From: Entamoeba invadens IP1
Taxonomy: Eukaryota > Evosea > Mastigamoebida > Endamoebidae
Direction of reading: 5' to 3'
Assembly (NCBI RefSeq): GCF_000330505.1
Contig: NW_004443615.1
Coordinates: 297,866-361,865 of the forward strand
DNA length: 64,000 nt
Both the position numbers and the translations under genes were made by a program. Positions 42,199-54,700 of the stretch are shown piece by piece; the first letter of the stretch is position 1; each line of letters begins with the position of its first letter. The notes under the pieces are model-generated. The model saw only the letters and a list, made by a program, of their open reading frames with translations, was not told where the DNA came from and ran no database searches.

Positions 42199-43332
42199 AT
42201 GGGAGAAGAAGGAGAAGTACAAGCACTTGTTGTAGACAATGGATCCGGTATGTGCAAGGCCGGTTTTGCTGGTGATGACGCACCACGAGCTGTCTTCCCA
42301 TCAATTGTTGGCAGACCAAAACAAGTCTCAGTCATGGCTGGTATGGGCAACAAGGACACCTATGTTGGAGATGAAGCACAATCAAAGAGAGGTATCTTGA
42401 CTTTGAAATACCCAATTGAGCACGGTATTGTCAACAACTGGGACGACATGGAGAAGATCTGGCACCACACTTTCTACAACGAGCTCAGAATTGCACCAGA
42501 AGAACACCCAGTCCTCTTGACTGAAGCCCCAATGAACCCAAAGGCTAACAGAGAAAAGATGACACAAATCATGTTCGAGACTTTCAACGTCCCAGCCATG
42601 TACGTTGGAATTCAAGCTGTCCTTTCATTGTATGCCTCTGGTAGAACCACTGGAATCGTCATGGATTCTGGTGACGGTGTCTCTCACTGCGTCCCAATCT
42701 ATGAAGGTTTCTCACTCCCACACGCCATTCTCAGAATTGATCTTGCTGGTCGTGATCTCACAGACTACCTCATGAAGATCTTGACTGAAAGAGGTTATGC
42801 TTTCACCACAACTGCTGAAAGAGAAATTGTCAGAGACATCAAGGAGAAGCTCTGCTACGTCGCTCTTGACTTCAACGAAGAAATGCAAAAGGCTGCCTCA
42901 TCATCAGAACTCGAGAAGTCATACGAACTTCCAGATGGTCAAGTCATCACCATTGGCAATGAAAGATTCAGATGCCCAGAAGCACTCTTCCAGCCATCAT
43001 TCCTTGGTATGGAAGCATCAGGTATTCACGAGACCACTTACAACTCAATCATGAAATGCGATGTCGATATCAGAAAGGACTTGTACGGAAACATCGTCTT
43101 GTCTGGTGGAACATCAATGTACCCAGGCATTAACGACAGACTCGAGAAGGAGATGGTTGCTCTTGCACCACCAACAATGAAGATCAAGGTCATTGCACCA
43201 CCAGAGAGAAAGTACTCTGTCTGGATCGGAGGCTCAATTCTTGCCTCATTGTCCACTTTCCAAAACATGTGGATCACCAAGGAAGAGTACGACGAGTCTG
43301 GCCCAGCCATCGTCCACAGAAAGTGTTTCTAA
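42199..43332 (+). CDS. actin
   Basis: 377 residues from the ATG at 42199, the normal actin length (the open frame runs seven codons further upstream without an ATG). It contains [20 protein letters not shown] in the nucleotide cleft, [26 protein letters not shown], and ends VHRKCF. Codon choice is strikingly uniform (CCA for Pro, AGA for Arg, TCA/TCT for Ser, AAG for Lys), as expected of a very highly expressed gene and unlike most neighbours. Several positions depart from usual actin: [40 protein letters not shown], and [15 protein letters not shown]. It may therefore be a diverged family member rather than the main isoform. Forms the cortical cytoskeleton driving motility and phagocytosis. 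Confidence 0.97.
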   Translation: MGEEGEVQALVVDNGSGMCKAGFAGDDAPRAVFPSIVGRPKQVSVMAGMGNKDTYVGDEAQSKRGILTLKYPIEHGIVNNWDDMEKIWHHTFYNELRIAPEEHPVLLTEAPMNPKANREKMTQIMFETFNVPAMYVGIQAVLSLYASGRTTGIVMDSGDGVSHCVPIYEGFSLPHAILRIDLAGRDLTDYLMKILTERGYAFTTTAEREIVRDIKEKLCYVALDFNEEMQKAASSSELEKSYELPDGQVITIGNERFRCPEALFQPSFLGMEASGIHETTYNSIMKCDVDIRKDLYGNIVLSGGTSMYPGINDRLEKEMVALAPPTMKIKVIAPPERKYSVWIGGSILASLSTFQNMWITKEEYDESGPAIVHRKCF

Positions 43333-43988
43333 TTCATTCACATTTTACTTTTCTATTCTCTTTTTTATACAACAAAATATTTCATTAATTTAATATTTTT
43401 AGTTTAAAATAGTTGTTTATTATCAAACACAACACACAAATACAAAACAGATTTCACTTACATGATACTATTTAGAAATGTATAAATTACTGACTCATTC
43501 ATTTTAAAACGAGTTGCTAACTTCAAAAAAGTAAGTGGCAACTTCAGTATCAACAGAAAGTAATACTCGTGGCAATTTTATATGCATTTCCATTATTGAG
43601 AAATTATTAAATTGTTACACTTTGAAAAAATATTTTTTTTGCCACTAAATTCTTGTGATAACCCAACCAGTTTATAATTATCAAATTCAATAAAAAGTGT
43701 TTATTGTGATATTTGTGATGTGGTATGAATCAAACATTGTAAATTTTGACAATAATCGAATCATTAAACAATTTATTGAAATATCGAATTAAATAAATCC
43801 AATAAATAACAACAACATAACAAAAAAATTCAATTATCATAAACATATAATGATTTTATTTTCTTATATTTAAATCAATAAAACAATTAAAATAATATTC
43901 ATAAAACGAGTTAGAAGTTCAATAATCTCGATTCACAACAAATAATCAAGTAAAGAATTATTTAAGGTAAAAAAAGGATTAACAATTA
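43333..43988. other. intergenic between convergent genes
   Basis: 3' flanks of actin and of the disrupted transmembrane kinase. A pyrimidine-rich stretch follows the actin stop, and the rest is AT-rich. No gene recognised. Confidence 0.5.
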
Positions 43989-46900
43989 TCAATTCATTTG
44001 TTTAAATTGACTTTCCAATAGTCGATAAATTTCATTAATTTCAATTCTATTTTGTGGTATATAGTTCCACGACTTTTGTATTATCTCATACAACGCTTGT
44101 GGAGTCTTCTCTGGTTTCTCAAGGTAATTACCTTTCGACACAAAGTCGACTATTTTCCAAGGAAACTTGAACTTCTCTTTAGAAAAAGCATACGACCATC
44201 CAAAGCATTCATACATAGTAATAGCAAACGAATATACATCTGCGGGCTTTTTATAATTCCCTGAATTTAACACTTCTGGTGCCATGTAACTTGGTGTCCC
44301 AATACATGCTGTGAATGTCATATTAGTCATCATCATATTTACATTTCTCGAACTTCCAAAGTCTGTTATTTTGCCGTTTACTTGGGATCCTTCATTCATT
44401 TTTAATGTAAACACTAATATATTGTCTGGCTTGATATCTCGATGTAAAATACCATTCTCGTGTAAATAGCTTATTCCTTGAGATGTGTCCATACAAAATT
44501 TAATTCGTAGTTTCATCCCAATTTCATCACTCTTTTTATGTTTCATTACATCTTGAAGGGATCCAAAAGGTGCGTATTCAGTAACCATACATATCTTGTT
44601 TAATATGTTAACCGCCCCATAGAAATGAATAATATAATCACTCCGGAATTTATCTAACATAGATACTTCTTTCTCAAATTCAGTAAGACCATTATCTATG
44701 TCACTCATTTGTTTCATCTTTTTGATTGCAACATCACACCCTCGATATTTGCCTTTGTAAACAATTCCAAATGAACCTTCGCCTAATATTTTTTCTTCAA
44801 GAATCTCATCATAGTCTAAATATGTCGAGATAGTCGTTTCGAATTCAATTTTCACTGAAATTATGTCATCTATTCCCTTCTTCATGTCAGTCACAACAAA
44901 GTTGATTTTGTCATTTATTGTACTTGAGCATTTGGGGGTAATTAGAATTTCAAACTCACATGCAAATCCATTTAATAAAGTAATTCCCGTTGGGTTTAAA
45001 GAAATAAAATACTTATCTGTTTCTTTCGCTACATATCTAATTTTGACGGATTGTTTATTTGAATATCCAATACACAACAGTTCTTTCGATTCTTTGTTCA
45101 CTGGAATGTTTCCATCTTTGTCTTGACTCTCTTCAAATAACACTTTTTGTTTATCCACCTTTATTTTATTACCAATTTCTATAAACTGGATGTTTGATTG
45201 TGACATCTTAAATAAACACGTGTTCTTTGATAATCGATTCAAATAGTCTTGACGAAGTACACGAATGACAGAAAAGTAGAGTCCAATTAATAAAAGAATC
45301 ATTATAAATATGATAACTATAATTAGAATCACTATAAACCAAACTTCAGCTTGAGTTTCACAAAAGTGTCCTTTATCATCTGGAGAGTGCCAAAAAGAAC
45401 ATTTGATGCACTTGGAATTGATTACAGAGGTACAGTGCTGGATTTGTTTCTTTGAATAACAATTTCCGGATATTAAGTCGTGATCTTCAGAACATGAAAG
45501 ACACTCTTTTAAGGAGTAACAAGTACTACAATTTTCATTACACTTTGAACATGAATTTTGGTACGAGAAATAGCCATCAGGACATTGTGAACAGCCTAAA
45601 GTGGTCGGTTGCACTGCACACCCTCTTATTTGACTCTGTGGATAACATTCTGAGGCATATAAATAGTTAGTGGAGTTACAGGATATACAATTATCACCAT
45701 TGTTACATAAGGAACACTTTATATCACAAGATATACAGTCGGGGTACTTCGGATAATAACTATTGTTGCATACTAGACACCCTCCTACATTTGGAATATA
45801 CTGCTCGCATTTTCCTTTTAAATAATCAAGTGTTTTACACTCCCCAGAAGTTAAATATAACGTCGAATTACAGGAAAGACAATATGTCGAGTTGTGACAT
45901 GTCATACAACCATTCTCACAAGGAACACAGACATGCTTGTCATTCAAATAAAACTTTTCTTCACATCGAATACACTTTCCTAATGGATCAACTTTAAGAC
46001 AGTTCTGTGCTACTGAATCGCCACATTTACCATTATTAAGTAACATGTTGTCTTCACATTGAATGCACCATCCATTCAAATATATTTCACATGAAGGTAT
46101 TGGAGTAAGACATCTTCCATTCTCGTCCTGAATTGTAGAAGTGTCACATAATGTACTCTCACATGTCGTAGTTGCGTTTATATACGAATTTGATAAACAT
46201 TCATAACATGTTGCATCCATACCACATTGATGGCAATTGGAGTCACAAGAGACACATTCACCACTTTTTAGGTAGTAACTTTCGACACAAGATTGTATTT
46301 TATCCCATTTGATTTTGCTAAACCTTCTATAAATTCACATATCCCATTTGAATCAACGACATATCCAGTAGTACATTGGAGACATTTTCCGTTTGTTGAA
46401 AATTCACAATTATCCGGAAGGCTATCGCAGATGTTATTTGCAACTTTTTGTTTGTCACAAACTAAGCACAATGAATTCCGTGGCTTTTCACAGGAGTCCA
46501 CACATTTACCATTTGAGAAAACAAAACCTTGCTCGCATATTGTACAATTCGTGTTGTCAAAACAATGTAAACAGTTTATTCCGCATTGCAAACATTTTGA
46601 AGAAAGATAATACGTCTCTTTACACTCATAACATCTCTTTTCTATCTTATTTAAGCAATTTTCATCTTCAGCAATTTCTATTTGTGAAGATATGCAAGTG
46701 AAGTCCAATGAAGTGTATTTCATTACACGACATGTGCCATTCGTGACATGTTCTTTTGATATCAAATATGTAAGTTGAGACTTTGATTTAATGATTTGAT
46801 CAATTGTAAATGTAGAAGTTGTTATTACTACAGTATTCATACTATTTAATGTAAGTTTATCAAAAGTGGAATTTATGATATCCAAATCAAGCGGATTTAT

Positions 46901-48994
46901 TACATTAAATGTCTTCACTTCCAAATTAGTAAACACAAAATTACTCAATGATACATTTTGACTATTAAATGTAAAAATTATTTCTGTTCCATCTCTTTTA
47001 ATGTTGCTTTTGATATTCCCAATTTCACTCAATGTGAAAAATTTGTTCTTAGAAATTTCAGTTGGCTGACTGGCAAATTTTAGTATTTTGTTATATGTAT
47101 TTGGAACAGTGACACTTCCAGTTTTCACCCCAAGTATAGTAATATTAGTATTTGTATTAATTATATAGTTAAAGTCTTCTTTCTTATTTGTTATAATAAA
47201 ATCGTTATATGAATCCGTTGTGATTTCCAGTGTATTTTCAGTTGATGTGACTTCAATTGTATGTACTTGTGTTGTATTCAAATTACTTGGGTACTCAAAT
47301 CTTCTTTCAGAAATTAATGAAGTGAAGCTCTTTACTACTAAAGTCAATGAAATCACTTTAGGAAGAGAAACAGTCCCAAGACTCTCTGTTGTAATCGTGT
47401 ACTTCGAGTCTATTAAAGTGTTTGTAGTTTCTTTATCAGAGGAAAAAGAAAGTGTTTCTTCTCCAACTTGAATTGAAACTTGAGCAAAACCAGTTGATGT
47501 TGTCATTGTATTTTGACTCATAGTAAATGTCAGTGTTGTTGTTAATTCATTTAATTGAAATTTAATGTTATTCACTGTAATATAATTGTTATTTCTAGCA
47601 ACACAAGTAACACCCAAAATCCCCGTTGACATTTCCACGTTCAATTTATTTAAATTAAGTTGTGTTGTAACATCAAAATTTTGAGTTAAAACTTTAAAAG
47701 TGATTTTCTTTGTGTTATCAAATACAATGCATTTCAAGTAATTTGTATATTCATCACTCACAATAATTTCATTCTCATTTTGTGATATTAAAATGTTTGT
47801 TGTTTGAATTGTTGTTGTTTCTTTTATTAAAGAAAAGACGTTTTCTAAAGTCAAATTCGCAACAAATTATGATGCCAAAGAAAAAGCAGTGACTTCACTT
47901 TTAACAACAATATTTGTGTAACTTCCTCCATTTCTAATTTGAGTATTAATTGGTGCAACTAAATTGTTTAAGTCTTTTGATAACAAGTCGACAATACCAT
48001 TTTCGATATAAATAGTACAAGTAAATCCATCATATGTTGTACATGGACAGTGTGGTGCTGTAAATGCAAATAAATTCGTTGAAGGAATTATATCCATCCA
48101 CTGGTTTCCATTCAAATAACACTTTAATTGTTTACAATCAACACTATTTAAGCCATTCGGGCAATATCGAATTAACTTTTCATTGATCATATAAAGGTGG
48201 TTTAACCCATTAGTGTTACTCCATACTGCTTTAGTTATATATTTTGCGATATCGTCACCATACTCATTGACATCTTTTTGCATTGAAACGACGTCAACAC
48301 AATTTGAAGTGCCATCGACCATTCCAAACGTTGGGTAGATGTGCATCACATTTTCTGGAGCAATCCATGATGTTATTAAAGGATAAATAAATTCATAGTT
48401 ATTAGGAACTTCTATTTTTCCTCTTAAAGAAATTGACTCATTAAAGGTGATGTGACTTCCTTTGTTGAATGACATTTTTTCATTACAATGAAAATGACTT
48501 GGAATTGTAATATGACTGTTTTCTTTTAGTTCAACATTTTTAAATTCAAACCACGCATATAAGCTCACTGTGATGTTGTTTTTTAGAACTAATGCATCGG
48601 AATTTTGGAGCGGATAATCTTTTACTGTTTGCTCCCCTTCTATGTAAAACTTGAAGTTTCTATCTACTATCACAACACAATTTTCTTTGTAATGATCAAT
48701 AGAACCAAAAATTGTCTGAATACAATACGGTCCAGTAAACTCACATTTGTCGTTACGTTGTTGTGCTGTGTTTAATGTTGTGCACATACAAAGTGTGACA
48801 TCGGGTGATGAAAACCCAATGTTATAATAGGAGCCATCAACTGAGGATGTAGTTGCACTTTTTGTCACTTGATTTGAGTTGGTCGTACAACTAAAGTCGT
48901 AGTTGTTTTCCAAGTTGAAAGCAGACGCATTCATCACCAAGAAAAGTGCTACGATCAGAAACATTATTTGTGAATATATGATTCTAATATTCAT
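43989..48994 (-). pseudogene. CxxC-rich transmembrane receptor-like kinase (TMK), disrupted
   Basis: Three consecutive minus-strand frames make one Entamoeba transmembrane kinase. Part one (47867-48994) starts with a signal peptide (MFLIVALFLVMNASA) and an extracellular beta-rich domain. It ends at an in-frame TAA (47867-47869), and the same frame continues directly into part two (46268-47866), whose end is the first CxxC repeats. Near 46283-46325 the frame shifts by one base into part three (43989-46300), which continues the CxxC repeats, a membrane segment (VWFIVILIIVIIFIMILLLI) and a complete kinase domain (GEGSFGIVYKG, VAIKKM, LHRDIKPDN, DFGSS, GTPSYMAPE). The stop and frameshift suggest a pseudogene; sequencing error cannot be excluded, since the rest is intact over 5 kb. 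An intron could bypass the stop, but no GTTTGT donor is visible. Confidence 0.75.
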
Positions 48995-49848
48995 TGTTTT
49001 TCAAAATGTTATTGTTTTTCCCCGTTTTTTTAAGGTAAATTAATGAATACCAAATTATTAAACTCTAACCATTTTAAATAAAAATGTTACAATATTTATT
49101 TTTATTATTAAATAATATGGTATCATTCCAAGTAATTATTTATAATATATATAACTAATAAATGTATAATACATTTATATTATATTATAATATAAATAAT
49201 ATAATTTAATTAAAATATCAAATACAATTAAAATGAAATTTAAATGTTATTTTTAACAATAAAACGTTTTTAAAAATATAATCAATTTTTTTAAATAAAT
49301 TTTGGAACAATAATCATCTCATATTAGTTTTACTAACTAGAGTTATATTATATTAAATAAAAATGGCTTTAGAATTATAAAAAGTAATAACAAACTAAAT
49401 TTGAACTATACTTTTAGTTTGAATCATCAAAACACGAATTATTTAATTTTTGACGTTGATCTTGAAAAAGAAAACAAGGCGGCAATCACACTGAATTTCA
49501 ACCAATATATCAAAATACAAAGTATAATTAAATAAAAAAACAAGACTATTTATACCCATTTAATTGTTTTTGCCCTTCACAAATAACTCAAATAAAAATC
49601 TTTATTGTACAATTTAATTATTAATAAATAGAAAAAAAACTACAAAAAATGCCTTTCTGAAATAAAGTTCGTCAACGCAGTCATAATGTTTTGTTTTATC
49701 AAAAAAACCACTGAAATAATCCAACCAAGACAATAAAAGTCATAAATGCAACTCTATTTTTATCACTACAAAAAAACTTTAAAAAAAATCCAAATCCTAT
49801 GAACAAAAAAAATGAAAACTAAGAAGACGATCTGAAAAAAAGGAACGA
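48995..49848. other. intergenic, divergent promoter region
   Basis: About 850 bp, extremely AT-rich with A/T simple tracts, between the disrupted kinase and the PAK gene. Nothing recognised. Confidence 0.5.
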
Positions 49849-51530
49849 ATGGCAGACACTCAAATCGACCTTGCAACATTTTCGTACATTTCAATCCCAA
49901 CCACAAAAATCATTAAAGAAGGGTATATGGTGAAACGTGGCCATATCATTCGTAATTGGCTCCAGCGTTGGTTCGTTTTGACAAGTGACATCCTCTATTA
50001 CTTTGATGCCGAAAAATTGCACCTTAAAGGGTATATCCCTTTAGCTTTTGGTACAATAACTCGAAGTCCTGAAATGAAAAAACAGCCATGTTTCCAACTT
50101 ATTTCTCCGATACAATCCAAGTCGTATTTCATTCAAGTTTGTCTCACTTCTTTTTAAATTATATATTTACTATACATATAGTATATTTAGTGGTATTATA
50201 CATATACTATATGTATAGTATATTTCTACATATACAGAAAATGACGAGTAGTGCACGACAGAAGACGAGTGCGGACTCTGGATGGCAGCTATCTCAATTG
50301 TCTTAAATAAATACATTGGCGAACCAGAAACTATGGACCATGTCACACACATTACATATTCAGAAGGGGGGTTCACTGGAATACCTCCGGAGTGGGAGAC
50401 TGTATTTGTAGGTCTTGGGATTTCAAAAGAGGAAATCAAGTCCAACCAAAAGGAAGCGATGCAAGTCATCGAATTTACTAAAAAGATGGAAGAAGAACCA
50501 TTGCGCCCGCCACCCATGCCCGAGAGTGAGGTGAGTATTACATTAAGTTTGTTATTACTTCTTAGCACGGCAGTGACACTTATCAAATGAAAGAAGGAGA
50601 GTAATAGTATAGAAGATATAGTCCAAGAGGGTAACCCAGTGACACTCTTTGAGAATTGGCAGCAAATTGGTGAAGGTGTGAGTGGTGTTGTATTTCAATG
50701 TGTCGACAAAGCATCGGGTGAGGAGCGAGCCGTGAAAAAGATCAAAATAGATGAAGAGGTCTTGAACTTGCAAGAGATTAAAATCATGCAGACACTTAAA
50801 CATAAGAACATCGTTGGATACTTCGGGTGCTACGAGTTAGAAAACTCGTTGTATATTGCAATGGAATTTATGGACAGAAATAACTTGACGGCTATTCTCG
50901 AGTTCTTCCCACAAGTCGCTATGAAAGAAGATCAAATTGCTTATGTTGCTCGTGAGACAAATGAAGCGTTAAGATACGTCCATTCCTTCCATCGAATTCA
51001 TCGGGACATTAAATCCGATAATATTCTTATCAATCACAAAGGCGAAGTAAAGTTGGCTGATTTTGGTGTGTCCGTTCAACTCACAAAAAGTAAGACAAAG
51101 AGAAATACTATAGTCGGAACACCATATTGGATGGCTCCTGAAGTTTGTTTCAGTTAAATGAAATGGTTTCTAAGCTAATTGTATTCATTCCTAGGTCATC
51201 AAAGGAAAAGACTATGACTGTGTCGTCGACGTTTGGTCCCTTGGAATCATGTGCAGAGAAATGATGGAAGGATATCCACCTTATATGGAAGATCCTCCAC
51301 TTCGTGCATTGTTCCAAATTTCTACAAAAGGCGTACCACCTATTACAGGTGGAAATTGGACTCCTGTGTTACTTAACTATGTAAATGGGTGTTTGTCCGT
51401 AAACCCGGAACAAAGACTTACCACAGAGGGGTCAGTCAACAACCCGTTCTTCCAAAAGGCGTGCACAGAAGAGATGTTTGCGGACTTTGTTACCTCTGTG
51501 GAGAAGTTGGCTCTCCAACAACAAAAATGA
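49849..51530 (+). CDS. PAK kinase with PH and CRIB domains (four exons)
   Basis: Exons 49849-50136, 50252-50530, about 50594-51142 and 51195-51530, all joined in phase 0, give about 483 residues. The PH domain (about 20-125: GYMVKRGHIIRNWLQRWFVLT, closing with LWMAAI) is split by intron 1 and reads correctly only when spliced. CRIB-like region near 135-160 (ETMDHVTHITY, GFTGIPPEW). Kinase about 205-460: GEGVSGVVFQC, AVKKIK, IHRDIKSDN, DFGVSVQ, GTPYWMAPE, then VIKGKDYD across intron 3. Introns 1 and 3 begin GTTTGT; intron 2 (about 50531-50593) begins GTGAGT, which is unusual here, and its 3' end could be 3 nt later. PH would add phosphoinositide targeting to Rac/Cdc42 control of actin. Confidence 0.85.
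50168..50220. repeat. 19-bp perfect inverted repeat inside an intron
   Basis: Arms 50168-50186 and 50202-50220 are exact reverse complements, with a 15-nt loop. The whole hairpin lies in intron 1 of the PAK gene (50137-50251). Folded in the pre-mRNA it would pull the donor and acceptor sites together. Confidence 0.8.
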
Positions 51531-51740
51531 TTTTTTCTTTAGTTTTTTTATAGTTTGGTTTCTACAAACAATTTTTAATTATAAATTATAAGCAATTTAA
51601 CTAGTGTTATATAATAAATAGAGTATATAGTTATAATAGATATTTTATATTAATATGAATAACATTTTTATGATAAAAATAGATAAAATAATATAATAGA
51701 TGAAAGTAAGTAAAACATGAAATTATAATTCAAAATTAGA

Positions 51741-54700
51741 TTAATAATCAAAACGTGTTGGGGACGGTCGAACAACTTCTTGCATTCTCGTTTTTTCAAG
51801 TTGAATCTCCAACTCACTGATTTTGTCATCTTTTTGTTTTAACATATTCTGCATTTGTTCCATTTGTCTGGAAAAATTAAGCATTTGTTGTTTCATGTCG
51901 TCCATTTGTTTTTTGAGTGAATTGGTCTCTGGGTTGTGAATAAGGGAGTCCTTATCCGCTTCAGCATTTTCAAGTTTTGCTTGGAGAATATCGTTTTCTT
52001 CTTTAAGCACCTGAACGTTTTCAATCTTTTCCATGAGTGTATTTTCGTCCATTTGATCGCCAAACAAATTGTATGCTTTATAGATCATTTGTTTGATATT
52101 ATCTTCCATGATAATGTCAAACTCAATTTTGTTTTTCTTTGGATTTATTAAAGGAAATAGATTTGGGTCCTTGATTTCTGGCATGGTGAACAACAGTCGT
52201 AATATCTTTTTGAAATTATTGTCGATTTTACATGCTTCACTATGTTTAGATATTGCTTCATCCACAAAGGAATCTATTTTCCCACATACTTCCTTCTTTT
52301 TATATGTCTTGAGAACAGCCAACAATTCAGGGAACATTAATTCGTCATGGATGATGTTTTTATTCAAAGGATATGTGTTGGTGTTGTTAACAGTACACTT
52401 ACATAAATTGTTAAACACACCAACAAATGTTAATGCTTCTTCGTCTACAATATGTAACATTGATAATGACATACTCTCTCCGAGTTTGTTAAGTGTTTGA
52501 ACGTCCCGTTTTTTATACGAAAACTGTAATATATCTTTCAGTATTTCCATCTTATCTGCTGCTTTTTGTAAAGGTCCAAATTTTGCATCAAATTGGTTTA
52601 AAGTGAATCCATTTGATACTTTGTTACATAAATTGGCGATGTATATTTGTCCCGCATTGTTCCACAAATCACCTTTTTCTAAATTAATTGATCTAATAAA
52701 AGCGTTGTTATTCAATTTTGAAGCAATTTTGTTCAAGGTGGTTATAAATTCCATATTATCCACTTCTTGTGTTGGTCGCAGTAACACTATCTTGTCAACT
52801 AAATTATCGATAAACCTCGAATTGTTCTTTTTGATTTGTTGATCAATTTCTTCTGCAACATCTTCTATTGACTTTGTTTTGTTAAGATCCAACGTGCACT
52901 CATTGTGAAGTAAGTATCCTTTCGCATCAACTCCACAATTTGCATAGTCCACTCCTTTAAATTCTTCGGGTACATTCAAGTCTTTATAAAGCTCGGACGC
53001 AGCCTTCAGTTCTCCCTTCTGGTTTGGTAATACTTTAAGAGAATTGAATTTGTCGCCAATAATAATCTGAGAATTCTTAAGAAGTACATTGTACATATTC
53101 ATAGTCATTTTATAATTGTCGAGCACAACATCTAGTTTCTCACTCCCTTCTATTCTTCTCATGACAATATCTAAAAACATTCCATCAACATCATTCCATG
53201 CATTTTCATCAATATCATTGCAGATTTTCTTTTCAGCTCGTTTCATTTCACTTGGGAAAAATTTGCAGGCAACGTTATACACAAAGTCTCTAAAACCATC
53301 AAACTTTTGGTCATTAGATTTAGTCACACGTCTTATTAGAGGTATAATGAGGTTAATAAATGCTTTGTCCTTGTCGTTTTGACTTTGTTGTGTTTTGTCC
53401 TGAAAAGCTGCTTTTGATTTTTTTGAGTTAACGGTCTGAGCTGGGACTCTGTTCTGTTTTTCAATTATTTCCTTTCCTTTAATCACAGTTTCGTTAATGA
53501 AAATAGACATTGTTTTATTTGTTTCTTCTTCAATATTTGCAAATGAAATTCCTTTGTAAAGTGCATGTTTCTTCAAATCACATTTCAGGTCTTCAATACA
53601 ATCAATAAGTTCATCTGAGACTTTATTGCAATTCATAAGTGTCTTTTTGCCTTCCTCTCGTTTGAAACTAACAAAATTGCCATCCATAGTTGGCAACAAT
53701 TTATACACTGAAAAGAATGATAGATCCTTATTAAATTTAACCAAAAATTTGATGAATGCATTCATAAACACTACTTTGGCTTTTGGTGTCATGTTGAATT
53801 TTTCGTTACTCATCTTTTCAAATGAATTGATTTCTTTCACTAATTTCTCGACATTCACATTCACTTTCGAGCTTTCCCACATTATTGAATTCCACGACTT
53901 CAATTTATCAAACAGCGGCATCTTGTATCCATACAGTTTGAGTAACTCATAGAATTTTTTGAAATTCTCATTTTCATCGTCCATTGTTGGGATTCTGATG
54001 TTAATGTTTTTCCCTTTGTACATTGGTTGTAGTCCATTGTCTGTCTCGACAAGTGTTTTGTTCATGACGGTTTTCCTCATCTTTTCCAATATTTCAGTTT
54101 GATACCATCTTGAGTCAAAGTGCTTCTCTATACTTGGATTTTTACTCAATCCTCGAGCGACAAGGTGGAGTTCTTTGTATTTGTTACTAATCAAATAGTC
54201 CACAAGCCTTTCATAATCATTTTCAAATGATGTATTGGCTTTAATAAATACTTGTTTCAAAATCAGTTTATTAGTCCCAACATCCGTAATAATTTTGTCC
54301 TCATCAAATTCTGATCCGGACAAATACAATGCTTCTCTTTCAGAGTCCGGTTCAAAATCTGGGGAATTCAATAAAAATGGAAGTTGTAATTGTTCAGAGC
54401 CAACAAGAGGAAAGACACAATACAGTGAAGGACCTTTTGTTTCCACTAATTTCTTTGTATTGTTTTCTTCAACATATTCCACAGCAATTTGTGTTCTCAA
54501 AGTTCTTTCATTTTGGAATCTTTGTGTGAGTTCTTCTGAATGGTTATTGACATTGTTAATGACCAAGAAGTGTCTGATTGTTGATTCTCCATTTCTTATT
54601 GTCTCGAACTCATGTATTTCAACATCTGCACTTTTGTAACTCTTGTCTTTGAAGATTCTAAGTGGCTTATATATTGTCTCATTTTTGGTATCTGAAATAG

